This document shows, one piece after another, positions 16,099 through 25,230 of a stretch of DNA of 64,000 nucleotides. Made by a program: the position numbers and the translations under genes. Under the pieces are notes generated by a model. That model had not been told where the DNA came from. It was given only the letters and a program-made list of their open reading frames with translations, and searched no databases. The stretch comes from Bacilli bacterium. GTDB lineage: Bacteria > Bacillota_I > Bacilli_A > RF39 > UBA660. The number at the start of each line of letters is the position of its first letter. Positions within the stretch are counted from its first letter, which is position 1. The DNA is taken from the NCBI GenBank assembly GCA_017527675.1, contig JAFXPU010000024.1, positions 1-64,000 of the forward strand. Direction: 5' to 3'.

Positions 16099-18087
16099 AT
16101 GATAGTTAAGGGACAAAAGATAGATGGAAGATATCAAATAGTTCGTAACATCGGTGAAGGTGGCATGGCAAATGTGTACCTTGCTTATGATACTATTTTA
16201 GAGCGTGAAGTTGCTGTTAAAATCTTAAGAGGCGATTTAGCTACTGATGAAAAATTTGTTAAAAGATTCCAAAGAGAAGCTAAAGCAGCTTCCTCACTAA
16301 ATCATCCAAACATTGTTGAGATGTATGATGTTGGTGAAGATGATGGAAATTATTTCATTGTTATGGAATATATTGATGGTAAAACTTTAAAAAGTTTAAT
16401 TAAAAAACGTGGTGCCTTATCACTTCCTGAAGTTATTGATATTATGCTTCAATTAACATCAGCTATTGCTTGTGCTCATGATTCATATATTATCCATCGT
16501 GATATTAAACCACAAAATGTATTAATTCTTGAAGATGGTCGTGTAAAAATAACTGATTTTGGTATTGCAATAGCTTTAAATAGCGCTGAACTTACTCAAA
16601 CTAATTCAGTTATGGGTTCAGTTCATTACTTACCTCCAGAACAAGCTAATGGTCGTGGAGCTACTATTAAAAGTGATATTTATTCATTAGGTATTTTAAT
16701 GTATGAATTATTAACAGGTAAATTACCATTTAAAGGTGAAAATGCTGTTGAAATAGCTTTAAAACAAATGAAAGAACAAATACCTAGTGTTTGTGAACAA
16801 AATGCCATTATTCCTCAAAGTGTTGAAAATATAGTATTAAAAGCTTGTGCTAAAAACCCTAAAAACAGATATGATTCTGTTGCTGAAATGCATAAAGATT
16901 TAAAACTAGCTTTAACAGAGGAAAGAAAAAATTGTCAAAGATTAGTTTATGAATATCCAGAACATGAAGATTTAGAAGAAACTAAAACTTTACCAACTTT
17001 AGCAAATATTACTGATATTAGTAATAATTCTAAGGAATTAAAAACAGAAGATACTACTGAATCTTTAGAAGAATTAATTGAAGATAAAAAGGACAATAGA
17101 CAAATAAAATGGACTTTAATTATAGTTACAATTGTATGTTTGTTTATTGCTTTATCAATTGCTGTTGCAGCTTTAATTTTAGTTAATAAATCTAAAAATA
17201 AAACTATTACATTACCAAATATTTCTACTATGACAGCTGCTGAAGCTAAAAAAGAACTACAGAAAAAAGGTATTGATGTTATTATTGAAGAAGAATCTTC
17301 TGATACAGTATTAGAAGGAAATGTAATTGGTTATAAAAATAAAACTGAAGGTATTTCCAAAGTTAAAAAAGGAAGTACAGTTACAATTATAGTGTCATCT
17401 GGTGAAGCTGGTGTATTAGTTGAAGATTATACTGGTAAAAAAATTGATGTAGTTGAAATTGAACTTCAAAATAAGGGTGTTAAAGTAGTTAAAACTCAAA
17501 AGAAAATAGATGAAGAAGAATATAAAGACGATAAGGGTAAGAAAAAAGAAGTCTTTGAAGGAATGATTGTTGATCAAAGTATCAAAAAAGGTGAAAGAGT
17601 ATTAGAAGGTAATGCTATTGAATTATTCTATGCAGTTCTAATAGTAACTTATCCAGATTTCACTGATCCTGAAGAAGGATTTGATAAAGATAAAGTTCAA
17701 ACATTCTGTGATGATAACAAAATTACTTGTGATATTGAGGAAGTTGAAACTGATCAGTATGCTGCTGGTACAATATTCTATCAAAATCGTGAAGAAGGTG
17801 TTGAAGTTAAAGAGGGTGTTACTTTAAAAGTTAAAATAGCTGTAGCTTTACCAACTTATACAGTAACATTTGATTATAATGGCGGTATGGCTGGTGGAAA
17901 AACAAGTGAAACTCAAACAGTTAAAAAGGGTAGTGCTGCTACTAGACCATCAACTTATCCAACTCAAACAGGTAAAAAATTTAAAGGTTGGTATACAACT
18001 AAAACTGGAAATGATGGATATGAATATAATTTTCCATCAGTAACTGAAAATATTACAGTATATGCAGGATGGGAAGACAATAATTAA
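16099..18087 (+). CDS. prkC: PASTA-domain Ser/Thr kinase with C-terminal InlB-type repeat
   Basis: 662 residues. Kinase domain 10-270 is complete: glycine loop GEGGMANVY, Lys41 in VAVKIL, HRD (133-135), DFG (153-155), and a Ser/Thr-rich activation loop before HYLPPEQ. A juxtamembrane stretch leads to one membrane helix (338-362). Outside are three PASTA units (about 370-435, 437-513, 514-583), which in this family bind muropeptides or lipid II and signal wall state. Unusually, residues 587-660 form an InlB/Listeria-Bacteroides repeat (VTFDYNGGMAGG ... FKGWYT ... ITVYAGW). That module usually sits in surface proteins and not at the end of PASTA kinases. Upstream is its phosphatase, downstream rsgA, a known PrkC target neighbourhood in Bacillus. 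Confidence 0.95.
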   Translation: MIVKGQKIDGRYQIVRNIGEGGMANVYLAYDTILEREVAVKILRGDLATDEKFVKRFQREAKAASSLNHPNIVEMYDVGEDDGNYFIVMEYIDGKTLKSLIKKRGALSLPEVIDIMLQLTSAIACAHDSYIIHRDIKPQNVLILEDGRVKITDFGIAIALNSAELTQTNSVMGSVHYLPPEQANGRGATIKSDIYSLGILMYELLTGKLPFKGENAVEIALKQMKEQIPSVCEQNAIIPQSVENIVLKACAKNPKNRYDSVAEMHKDLKLALTEERKNCQRLVYEYPEHEDLEETKTLPTLANITDISNNSKELKTEDTTESLEELIEDKKDNRQIKWTLIIVTIVCLFIALSIAVAALILVNKSKNKTITLPNISTMTAAEAKKELQKKGIDVIIEEESSDTVLEGNVIGYKNKTEGISKVKKGSTVTIIVSSGEAGVLVEDYTGKKIDVVEIELQNKGVKVVKTQKKIDEEEYKDDKGKKKEVFEGMIVDQSIKKGERVLEGNAIELFYAVLIVTYPDFTDPEEGFDKDKVQTFCDDNKITCDIEEVETDQYAAGTIFYQNREEGVEVKEGVTLKVKIAVALPTYTVTFDYNGGMAGGKTSETQTVKKGSAATRPSTYPTQTGKKFKGWYTTKTGNDGYEYNFPSVTENITVYAGWEDNN

Positions 18088-18090
18088 TAT

Positions 18091-18915
18091 ATGCAAGGTA
18101 AAATAATTAAACAAATTAGTAATGATTATACAGTACTTATTAATAATCAAGAGATTGTTTGTAAGGCTCGTGGTAAATTTAGAAAATTAGGCATCACTCC
18201 CTTAGTGGGGGATGATGTCTTAATTGATATAGATAATCATTATATTTTAGAAATATTACCACGTAAAAACAGTTTAATAAGACCAGCTATTGCTAATGTT
18301 ACTCAAGCAATTATAGTAACAAGTGTTGAGGTGCCAGAATATAGTAGTAATTTACTAGATAAGTTAATAACTATTATTGAATTTAATAATATTAAACCTG
18401 TTTTATATTTTTCTAAATTAGATTTAATATCTGATAAAAAAAAGTACCAAGAAATTATGGATTATTATAGAAGTATTGGTTATCAAGTATTTGATAATTA
18501 TCAAGATGTTAAATCTGTTATTAAAGATAATGTTACGGTTTTAACAGGACAAAGTGGAGCTGGTAAATCAACTTTGTTAAATCATATAGATAGTAGTCTA
18601 AATATTAAAACAGATGAGGTATCTTATGCTTTAGGACGTGGTAAGCATACCACTCGTCATACAGAGTTTTTAAATGTTTTAGATGGTTTAATTGCTGATA
18701 CCCCTGGTTTTTCAGCATTAGATTTTAATGAATTAACTGTATCTGATATTCGTGATAATTTTATTGAATTTGAAAATTATAAAGAATATTGCAAATATCA
18801 AGATTGTATGCATAATGATGAAGAAGATTGTTATGTTAAACAAATGGTTAAAGAGAAGAAAATTTTAAAAAGCCGCTATGAAAACTATTTAAACTTTATT
18901 AATAAGAATAAATAA
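18091..18915 (+). CDS. rsgA: Ribosome small subunit-dependent GTPase RsgA
   Basis: 274 residues. A circularly permuted GTPase that helps mature the 30S subunit. An N-terminal OB fold (about 1-70) is followed by the GTPase with permuted order: G4-like YFSKLDL, then P-loop GQSGAGKST, then the switch region RHTTRHTE and DTPGF. A C-terminal zinc-binding domain shows Cys and His ligands (CKYQDCMHNDEEDC). The start codon is 3 bases after the prkC stop and has no strong ribosome site, consistent with coupling. This is the Bacillus order prpC-prkC-rsgA-rpe. Confidence 0.95.
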   Translation: MQGKIIKQISNDYTVLINNQEIVCKARGKFRKLGITPLVGDDVLIDIDNHYILEILPRKNSLIRPAIANVTQAIIVTSVEVPEYSSNLLDKLITIIEFNNIKPVLYFSKLDLISDKKKYQEIMDYYRSIGYQVFDNYQDVKSVIKDNVTVLTGQSGAGKSTLLNHIDSSLNIKTDEVSYALGRGKHTTRHTEFLNVLDGLIADTPGFSALDFNELTVSDIRDNFIEFENYKEYCKYQDCMHNDEEDCYVKQMVKEKKILKSRYENYLNFINKNK

Positions 18916-18925
18916 GAGGTGATTT

Positions 18926-19561
18926 ATGAAAATATCTGCATCATTTTTATCAATGAAAGAAGATCGTATGCAAGAATTAGATCGAACTACTGTAGATTTT
19001 TTACATGTTGATGTTATGGATGGAGAATTCGTTAAAGAAAAAAGTATTTCTAATGATGAAATGGCTCTTAAATTAAAAGACGTTACTAAGCCTTTAGATA
19101 TTCATTTAATGGTTAAAGATGTAAAAAGTTATATAGATTTTTATAAAGATTTACATCCTGCATTTATAACATTTCATTATGAAGCTACTAATGATCCTAT
19201 GTCTATTATTAATTATTTAAGAAGTTTAAATATTAAAGTAGGTCTTGCTATTAATCCTGGTACACCAATTGATAGTATATTAAGTTATCTTGATCAAGTT
19301 GATTTAATATTAGTTATGAGTGTTTATCCAGGTCGTGGTGGTCAAGAGTTTATTCGTGATACTGAACGTAAATTGAATAAATTAAATCATGTTCGTAAAA
19401 TAATCTACTTAAATTATAAAATTGAAGTAGATGGTGGTATCAATGATAAGACTATTGAAAAAGTAAAAGATGCTGATATAGCTGTATCTGGTTACTTTAT
19501 AACTAGTGCAGATGATTATCAAAGACAAGTAAATATTCTAAAAGACGATATTGCTTGCTAA
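18926..19561 (+). CDS. rpe: Ribulose-phosphate 3-epimerase
   Basis: 211 residues. TIM-barrel enzyme of the pentose phosphate pathway interconverting ribulose-5-P and xylulose-5-P. Motifs: SASFL at strand 1, HVDVMDG with catalytic Asp, DIHLMV, FHYEA, and VDGGIN with the second Asp. The loop normally written VNPGFGGQ reads VYPGRGGQ here, a change beside the phosphate site, but the metal and acid residues are kept. GAGGTGATT precedes the start. Last gene of the rlmN-rpe unit. Confidence 0.93.
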   Translation: MKISASFLSMKEDRMQELDRTTVDFLHVDVMDGEFVKEKSISNDEMALKLKDVTKPLDIHLMVKDVKSYIDFYKDLHPAFITFHYEATNDPMSIINYLRSLNIKVGLAINPGTPIDSILSYLDQVDLILVMSVYPGRGGQEFIRDTERKLNKLNHVRKIIYLNYKIEVDGGINDKTIEKVKDADIAVSGYFITSADDYQRQVNILKDDIAC

Positions 19562-19604
19562 AATAAACAATTTATTATATACTTATACATGTTGGAGGTA
19601 AATT

Positions 19605-20861
19605 ATGGAAAAGAAAAATGAAAAAGAAGTTATAATTAAAATTAGTGGAAAAGAATGGGAAAAATATTTAGATGATGCTTTTAAAAAAGCCAATAAAAAT
19701 GCTAAAATTGCAGGATTTAGACCAGGAAAAGCCCCAAAAGATATTTTTATTAAACATTATGGAATGGAATCATTATTATATGAAGCTTCTAATAAAGCTA
19801 TTGAAGCTGCATATGATAAAATGATTGAAGAAAACAAAGATTTAGAAATTGTTGCTCAACCAATGGTAGATATCACTAAAGTTGATGAAAAAGAAATTGA
19901 ATATAAATTTGTTTTAACATTAAAACCAGAAGTTAAATTAGGTAAATATACTGGTTTAAAAGCTAAAAAAGAAGCAGTTAAAGTTACTAAAGAAGAAGTA
20001 GATAATTCTGTTAAAGAAATGCAAAACCGTTATAAAGAAAATGTTGTAAAAGATGGTAAAATTGCTAATGGCGATGTTGCTGTAATTGATTTTGAAGGTT
20101 TTAAAGATGGTAAAGCATTTGATGGTGGAAAAGGAGAGAACTATTCACTAGAAATAGGCTCTAATACTTTTATTCCGGGTTTTGAAGAACAATTAATTGG
20201 TCATAAAGCAGATGATGAAGTAGAAGTTAAAGTAACATTTCCTGAAGATTATCATGCTGAAGATTTAAAAGGTAAACCAGTTATATTTAAAGTAACTATT
20301 CATGAAGTTAAAGAAGTTAAGGTGCCAGAATTAGATAAGGATTTCTTTGAAGATTTAGGTATGGAAGGTATTAATGATGAAGAGTCTTTAAGAAAACAAT
20401 TAGAGGAAAATATTAAGGCTCGTAAAGATCACGAAGCTGAAGAAAGATGGCTAGATGAATTATTAAAAGAAGCATCATCAACTATGGAAGTTGAAATTCC
20501 TGAGGCTATGATTCATGAAGAAATTCATCATATGATAGATGAATATAGTCGTAATTTACAAATGCAAGGAATTACTTTAGAACAATTCTTCCAATTTACT
20601 GGATTAAACTATGATAAACTTGAAGAAGAATATCATGATAAAGCTAAAGATCGTGTTACATATCGTCTTTTAATTGGTGCAATTATTAAAGAAGAAAAAA
20701 TAACTGTATCAGATGATGAAGCTAATAAAGAAGCTGAAGAAATGGCTAAAAAATACCAAATGACTAAAGATGAATTCTTAAAACAATTTGGTGGTTTAGA
20801 AATGATTAAAAATGATCTTCAAGTTAAAAAAGCATTTGATATCTTAAAAGGTAATAAATAA
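19605..20861 (+). CDS. tig: Trigger factor chaperone
   Basis: 418 residues. Ribosome-bound chaperone and peptidyl-prolyl isomerase that meets nascent chains. The N-terminal ribosome-docking signature GFRPGKAP is at 37-44, the FKBP-type domain is about 140-235 (GDVAVIDFEGFKDGKAFDGG, FIPGFEEQLIG, TFPEDYHAEDLKGK), and a helical C-terminal domain follows. The length is close to the usual 425-430. A strong TGGAGG site precedes ATG 19605. The next gene follows after 1 base, so the InlB-repeat protein is likely cotranslated with it. Confidence 0.96.
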   Translation: MEKKNEKEVIIKISGKEWEKYLDDAFKKANKNAKIAGFRPGKAPKDIFIKHYGMESLLYEASNKAIEAAYDKMIEENKDLEIVAQPMVDITKVDEKEIEYKFVLTLKPEVKLGKYTGLKAKKEAVKVTKEEVDNSVKEMQNRYKENVVKDGKIANGDVAVIDFEGFKDGKAFDGGKGENYSLEIGSNTFIPGFEEQLIGHKADDEVEVKVTFPEDYHAEDLKGKPVIFKVTIHEVKEVKVPELDKDFFEDLGMEGINDEESLRKQLEENIKARKDHEAEERWLDELLKEASSTMEVEIPEAMIHEEIHHMIDEYSRNLQMQGITLEQFFQFTGLNYDKLEEEYHDKAKDRVTYRLLIGAIIKEEKITVSDDEANKEAEEMAKKYQMTKDEFLKQFGGLEMIKNDLQVKKAFDILKGNK

Positions 20862-20862
20862 T

Positions 20863-21750
20863 ATGAAATTTAAAGTAAATAAGTATGTTTTGAATTCATG
20901 TATTACTGCTTTGATTCTTGCAATATTATTAGTTTCATTCTTTATATTTTTAAAAGTTAATAGTAATAAAAAAGTAAAAAAAGATGAACCGAAAACGGAA
21001 ATTAAAGATCAAATTACAATTAGTTTTGATACTGATGGTGGTTCAGTTGTTAAAGATATAAACATTAATAAAAATGAGACAATTAAATTACCAGTACCAG
21101 TTAAAGATGGTTATGAATTTGATGGTTGGTATTTAGATAAAACTAAGGTATCTGATAAAACTAAATTTATTAAAGATACTAAGTTGAAAGCTAAATGGAT
21201 TAAAAAAGAAGTAGAAGTTAAAACTTTTAAAGTAACTTTTGATTCAAAAGGTGGTTCCCAAGTTGCTAGTATTACAGTTGATTGTGATACAGAATTAAAA
21301 CTACCTAAAAATCCAACTCGTGAGGGTTATGAATTTGTTTCATGGGTAGATAAAAATGATCGTCCAATTTTAGATAAAGCGTTATTAGCTTGTGAAGATA
21401 TAACTTTATATGCCAATTGGAATAAAAAAGAAGAAGAGGTTAAAACATTTAAAGTATCATTCTATTTAGATGATGAATATACAAATGAGTATGCCTCTGT
21501 TAATGTTGAATGTGGCAATGGTTTAAAATTACCACAAAATAATCCAACTAAAGAAGGATATGAATTTGTTTCATGGGTAGATCAACATGGTAAATCTATT
21601 TTGGAAGGTACTAAATTTACATGTGATAACGATGTTAAATTAAGTCCTTATTGGAGAAAAATAGAAAAAGAAGAACCAAAAGAAGAACCAAAAGAAGAAG
21701 AAACACAAGAAGAGAAAAAAGATGAAGAAGAAAAAAAGGATAATAATTAA
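20863..21750 (+). CDS. Membrane protein with three InlB-type repeats
   Basis: 295 residues. One N-terminal membrane helix (9-31) with the rest outside. Three InlB/Listeria-Bacteroides (Flg_new) repeats at about 50-113, 121-187 and 195-265 share the pattern VTFDSKGGS ... LPxNPTxEGYEF-x-SW ... LYANW. The tail from 267 is almost only Glu, Lys and Pro. Repeats of this kind act as spacers or adhesive modules in surface proteins. The same module ends the PASTA kinase encoded at 16099, which suggests a shared envelope partner or shared origin. It starts 1 base after tig and ends in a bidirectional terminator. Confidence 0.8.
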   Translation: MKFKVNKYVLNSCITALILAILLVSFFIFLKVNSNKKVKKDEPKTEIKDQITISFDTDGGSVVKDININKNETIKLPVPVKDGYEFDGWYLDKTKVSDKTKFIKDTKLKAKWIKKEVEVKTFKVTFDSKGGSQVASITVDCDTELKLPKNPTREGYEFVSWVDKNDRPILDKALLACEDITLYANWNKKEEEVKTFKVSFYLDDEYTNEYASVNVECGNGLKLPQNNPTKEGYEFVSWVDQHGKSILEGTKFTCDNDVKLSPYWRKIEKEEPKEEPKEEETQEEKKDEEEKKDNN

Positions 21751-21760
21751 TTATCCTTTT
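21734..21760. terminator. Bidirectional terminator between converging genes
   Basis: AAAAGGATAA (21734-21743) pairs with TTATCCTTTT (21751-21760), with T-runs on both strands. It serves the InlB-repeat gene and rodA. Confidence 0.85.
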
Positions 21761-22882
21761 TTAATTTCTCGTATTTTTTTCTTCATTAGCTATATTAAAT
21801 ATGATTCCCATCATTAACATATAACTTAAGAGGGAAGAACCACCATATGATATAAATGGTAAGGTAATACCTGTTATAGGCATAATACCTAAAGTCATAC
21901 CAATGTTTTGAAATTGCTGATAGATAAGCATACCTAAGATACCGGCAATAATATATTTATTTATATTATGATTACTATTAGTGGCTAAGAAGATTAAACG
22001 AACTGAAAAATATATTAATAATACAATTAAAAATATACAACCAACAAATCCAGTATTAGAAGCATAAACAGCAAAGATAAAATCTGTTTGAGGTTCAGGA
22101 AAGTAAACGGGAGTATTAAATATTCCTTTACCAAAGAGTCCACCAGAACCTATAGCTGCTAAACCATTTTCTAGTTGATAACCAGATTTATTTGACCAAT
22201 CTAGCAAACGATCAACACGTAAGAAAAAGCTTGTACCAAATATTTTAATAAATAATTCTGGAAAAAAGAAATAGGTTATTAATACGGAACCTAAACCAAT
22301 AAGAAATACTGCACCAATCATCAAAAACCATCTATATCTAATTCCTGCAATAAATAGCATAGCAAATGTAATAATAAGGTATATTAATACAACGCCTGTA
22401 TCTGGCTCCAAAAAGGTTAAAAAACTAGGTATTAAAACCATTAGACCAACTTTAAGTAAGAAGATAAATTCTTCTTTATAAGTTGGTTTATTATATTTTT
22501 CACGGAAGTCATTAATCATTCTAGCTAAAGTTAATATTAATATAATTTTCATAAATTCAGATGGTTGAAAACTACCAATACCAGGTATTTGAAACCAACA
22601 TCTAGCATTATTGATTGGTTTGGCAAATACAAGTAGTAAGGCCAGAAGAATATTGGTTATTATATATAGTATCCAAATATTATTTATAAGTTGTTTATTA
22701 CCAATAAATAGAACAATATAAATAGTAACAAAACCAATACCATACCACATTAATTGTTTTAACATATAATGTTCAGATACCCCAACTAATTTTTCAGCTC
22801 CAGCAATGGAGATAATACTAATAGTCATTAATAGTATTAAAGGTATTAAGATTGTTAAGTCTAAACGATATTTTTTTATCAT
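21761..22882 (-). CDS. rodA: Peptidoglycan polymerase RodA (SEDS family)
   Basis: 373 residues from ATG at 22882. A GTG three codons earlier lies in the ribosome site AGGTGG and is not the start. Ten hydrophobic segments make a SEDS glycan polymerase. Motifs: GSFQPSEFMKI, FLEPDTGV with the conserved acidic residue, GGLFGKGIFN, PEPQTDFIFAV, and NIGMTLGIMPITGITLPFISYGGSS near the C-terminus. The last motif, with IGMTLGIMPITGI, favours RodA (elongation) over FtsW. It works with a class B PBP and the MreB machinery; RodZ-like and GpsB genes are also in the window. It diverges from the EIIB-like gene. Confidence 0.92.
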   Translation of the reverse strand: MIKKYRLDLTILIPLILLMTISIISIAGAEKLVGVSEHYMLKQLMWYGIGFVTIYIVLFIGNKQLINNIWILYIITNILLALLLVFAKPINNARCWFQIPGIGSFQPSEFMKIILILTLARMINDFREKYNKPTYKEEFIFLLKVGLMVLIPSFLTFLEPDTGVVLIYLIITFAMLFIAGIRYRWFLMIGAVFLIGLGSVLITYFFFPELFIKIFGTSFFLRVDRLLDWSNKSGYQLENGLAAIGSGGLFGKGIFNTPVYFPEPQTDFIFAVYASNTGFVGCIFLIVLLIYFSVRLIFLATNSNHNINKYIIAGILGMLIYQQFQNIGMTLGIMPITGITLPFISYGGSSLLSYMLMMGIIFNIANEEKNTRN

Positions 22883-22984
22883 TTTAACCACCTATAATTA
22901 TCTTACACTAATTAAAAAAATTATACAATAAACATTAAGGTTTATTTTTTTTTCTTTTTATAGTATAATTAATTAGGTGATTAA

Positions 22985-23308
22985 ATGTTTGATAATTATG
23001 TAATTGAATATATATTAATTGCAATTGTTTTATTTGTTATTGCACTTGCGATTGTTAGATCAAAGAAAAAAGATTTTAAGATTGATGCCAATAAATTAGT
23101 TGAAGCTTTAGGTGGTAAAAGTAATATTGTTGATTATGAATTCAATAAATCAAGATTTATTGTTACTTTAAAAGATGTTACTATTGCTAATAAAGAAGCT
23201 ATTCAAAAACTAGGCGCTCGTGGTATTGTTGAGATTGATAATCAATTAAAGATTATTATTGGTGATAATGCTGAACAAATAAAAAGATGTATAAAAGATT
23301 TAAAATAA
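22985..23308 (+). CDS. Membrane-anchored PTS EIIB-like domain lacking the phospho-Cys
   Basis: 107 residues. Membrane helix 7-25, a basic linker, then a single domain (30-107) that follows the glucose-type EIIB pattern: ANKLVEALGGKSNI, a strand ending in SRF-IVTLKD, IQKLGARGIVEI and IKIIIGDNAEQI. In active EIIB the strand is D-C-x-T-R-L-R, with Cys phosphorylated by EIIA. The aligned position here is Asn54 (YEFNKSRF), so phosphotransfer cannot occur by the known route. No EIIC, EIIA or HPr gene lies near. A binding or regulatory use of the fold is likely. Start ATG follows AGGTGATT and a terminator follows the stop. Confidence 0.7.
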   Translation: MFDNYVIEYILIAIVLFVIALAIVRSKKKDFKIDANKLVEALGGKSNIVDYEFNKSRFIVTLKDVTIANKEAIQKLGARGIVEIDNQLKIIIGDNAEQIKRCIKDLK

Positions 23309-23322
23309 AATCTTTTTTTTTT
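23293..23322 (+). terminator. Terminator after the EIIB-like gene
   Basis: AAAAGATTT (23293-23301) pairs with AAATCTTTT (23308-23316), followed by more T. Confidence 0.82.
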
Positions 23323-23389
23323 ACATTTTTTTCTTTTTTTCGACATTTTCTGACAAATAAATATATTATTATTTAATTGTGGTGATAAT

Positions 23390-24565
23390 ATGTTTGATAA
23401 ATTGTTTATAAATGGCTTAATTATTCTTTTTCCTTATTTAGTTTACATTTTTTATATAACAACCAATAGACGCTTAAATATAAAGGAGAAAAATATTTTT
23501 CAGTTTTTAATTAATATTACTTCTGTTTTATTTTTAGTTAAGTATGGTGTTGACAAGAATTACGTTATTATTTTGCTTAATATACCTTTATTTTTTTCTT
23601 TAATGAATAGAAAGTATTTTACTTATGGATTAGTAGTTTTAACCATTATATGGCTATATAATGTTAATATATTCTATATTACAGTTCTGTTTTTTAATTA
23701 CTTATTACTAATAGCTTTAAATAAGATAGTAAAAAATGCCAATGCTTATATATTTACTTTTATAATTATTAACTCAATTATGTATTTTTTAATACTAAAT
23801 CATATATCATCTTTAGCGCCAATTGCTTGTTTTATAATCTTGTTAACTATATTTAATATTATGTATAAAATGGGTAATGATATAATTGGATTTAATCAAG
23901 AATTGAATGAATTAGAAAAGGATAAAGAAGTCAAGAAATCTTTATTTAAAATAACCCACGAAATAAAAAATCCCATTGCAGTTTTAAAAGCTTATTTAGA
24001 TATGTATGATGTTAAAGATGAAAAAAAGAGCAAAAAATATCTTAAAATTATGAAAAGTGAAGTTGATAGAGTATTATGTCTTTTAGAAGATTTTATGCTA
24101 GTTAATAAGGATAGTATTAATTGCGATATTATGGATATTAATTTGTTATTAGAAGAAAAAGTTAAAAATATTAATGATCTTATGAATGTTCGTCACATAA
24201 ATATAAAGTATGAATTAAATGATGATGAAATATATGTTATGGGTGATTATAATCGTTTATCTCAGGTATTTATTAATTTAATTAAAAATAGTATTGAAGC
24301 TAATTCAAATAATATTATTTTAAAATGTTATACTAAAGATGACAAAGTTATAGTAGATATTAAAGATGATGGAATGGGTATTGAAGATCAAATAATATCT
24401 AAAATTAAGGAACCTTTTTATACAACTAAATTAAAAGGTACAGGATTAGGTGTATCACTTTCTGATGAAATAATTGAAGCTCATAATGGAACTCTAACCT
24501 ATAAATCCGAATATGGAAAAGGAACAAGTGTTAAGGTAGTGTTACCTTTATATGAAATAGTTTAA
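23390..24565 (+). CDS. Orphan sensor histidine kinase with six-helix membrane domain
   Basis: 391 residues. Residues 1-162 hold about six membrane helices with little extracellular sequence. The dimerisation domain has the phospho-acceptor His190 in KITHEIKNPIAVLK. The ATPase domain shows NLIKNSIEA (N box, Asn300), DIKDDGMGI (G1), EPFYTT (F box) and GTGLGV (G2). The HEIKNP form and the membrane topology resemble Bacillus KinB, which feeds the sporulation phosphorelay. No response regulator is adjacent. Because spoIVA and yunB show that this genome sporulates, a role in sporulation entry is a reasonable inference, but a general two-component role cannot be excluded. It has its own GGTGAT start site behind a terminator. 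Confidence 0.9.
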   Translation: MFDKLFINGLIILFPYLVYIFYITTNRRLNIKEKNIFQFLINITSVLFLVKYGVDKNYVIILLNIPLFFSLMNRKYFTYGLVVLTIIWLYNVNIFYITVLFFNYLLLIALNKIVKNANAYIFTFIIINSIMYFLILNHISSLAPIACFIILLTIFNIMYKMGNDIIGFNQELNELEKDKEVKKSLFKITHEIKNPIAVLKAYLDMYDVKDEKKSKKYLKIMKSEVDRVLCLLEDFMLVNKDSINCDIMDINLLLEEKVKNINDLMNVRHINIKYELNDDEIYVMGDYNRLSQVFINLIKNSIEANSNNIILKCYTKDDKVIVDIKDDGMGIEDQIISKIKEPFYTTKLKGTGLGVSLSDEIIEAHNGTLTYKSEYGKGTSVKVVLPLYEIV

Positions 24566-24610
24566 AAAAAATCATATCTGTGATACAATTATATTGTTAG
24601 AGGTGTTGAT

Positions 24611-25198
24611 ATGTATAGTTTAAATTATAATTTGAGTTATGCACTTAGCGAATACGGTAAAGCCATAGATAATTATTCATCTTTTTTTACAATATTAATT
24701 GCTATGGCTGTTTTAGGAGTTGTGTTAATTGCAAATTTAGAATCAGGTTCTAATAATTTAAAGATAACAGTTGTTGTTGCAACATTATCTGTATTCTTTA
24801 CTTTATATTATTTTGGTTTGGATTTAGTTAATCATTTTTCTTCAGCTTTGAATGGAAATTTTATGAATAATATATGTTTTTATTATATAAACGCTTTATT
24901 CTCTTTAATAGTTATTGGTGCTGTTTTTAGTGTTTCTAATATTAATTATGGTGCTAAATTTACTTTGGTATTGTGTTATTTAGCTATTTTAGGTAATTTG
25001 GTATTCTCATTATTTATTTCATATTCAATTAATGCTGATACTTTTATAACGTTAGGCAATATTGCACCAATGATTTTAGTTGGTAATGTAATATCTTTTA
25101 TTGCTTATATTGTTTTAGGTGTATGTTTTGCTGTTGATACAATATGTAAACAATTTGGCAAGAAAGAGTATATGCTTTACAGAGGGGAAAACAAATGA
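24611..25198 (+). CDS. Polytopic membrane protein, function unknown
   Basis: 195 residues. About five or six hydrophobic segments (near 25-45, 52-70, 85-108, 115-136, 145-172) with short loops and a short basic C-terminus (KQFGKKEYMLYRGENK). I recognise no family and no catalytic motif. The start has AGAGGTG upstream, and the gene ends in a TGA stop. It lies 45 bases after the histidine kinase gene and 32 bases before ysxC, in the same direction, so it may be cotranscribed with either. Confidence 0.65.
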   Translation: MYSLNYNLSYALSEYGKAIDNYSSFFTILIAMAVLGVVLIANLESGSNNLKITVVVATLSVFFTLYYFGLDLVNHFSSALNGNFMNNICFYYINALFSLIVIGAVFSVSNINYGAKFTLVLCYLAILGNLVFSLFISYSINADTFITLGNIAPMILVGNVISFIAYIVLGVCFAVDTICKQFGKKEYMLYRGENK

Positions 25199-25230
25199 TA
25201 TAATATTATTTGTTAGAGGAGTGATTATTC

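Noticed and set aside
16099-16920. Possibility that the PASTA kinase is a pseudokinase like other degenerate proteins here
   Set aside because: Lys41, HRD (133-135) and DFG (153-155) are all intact.
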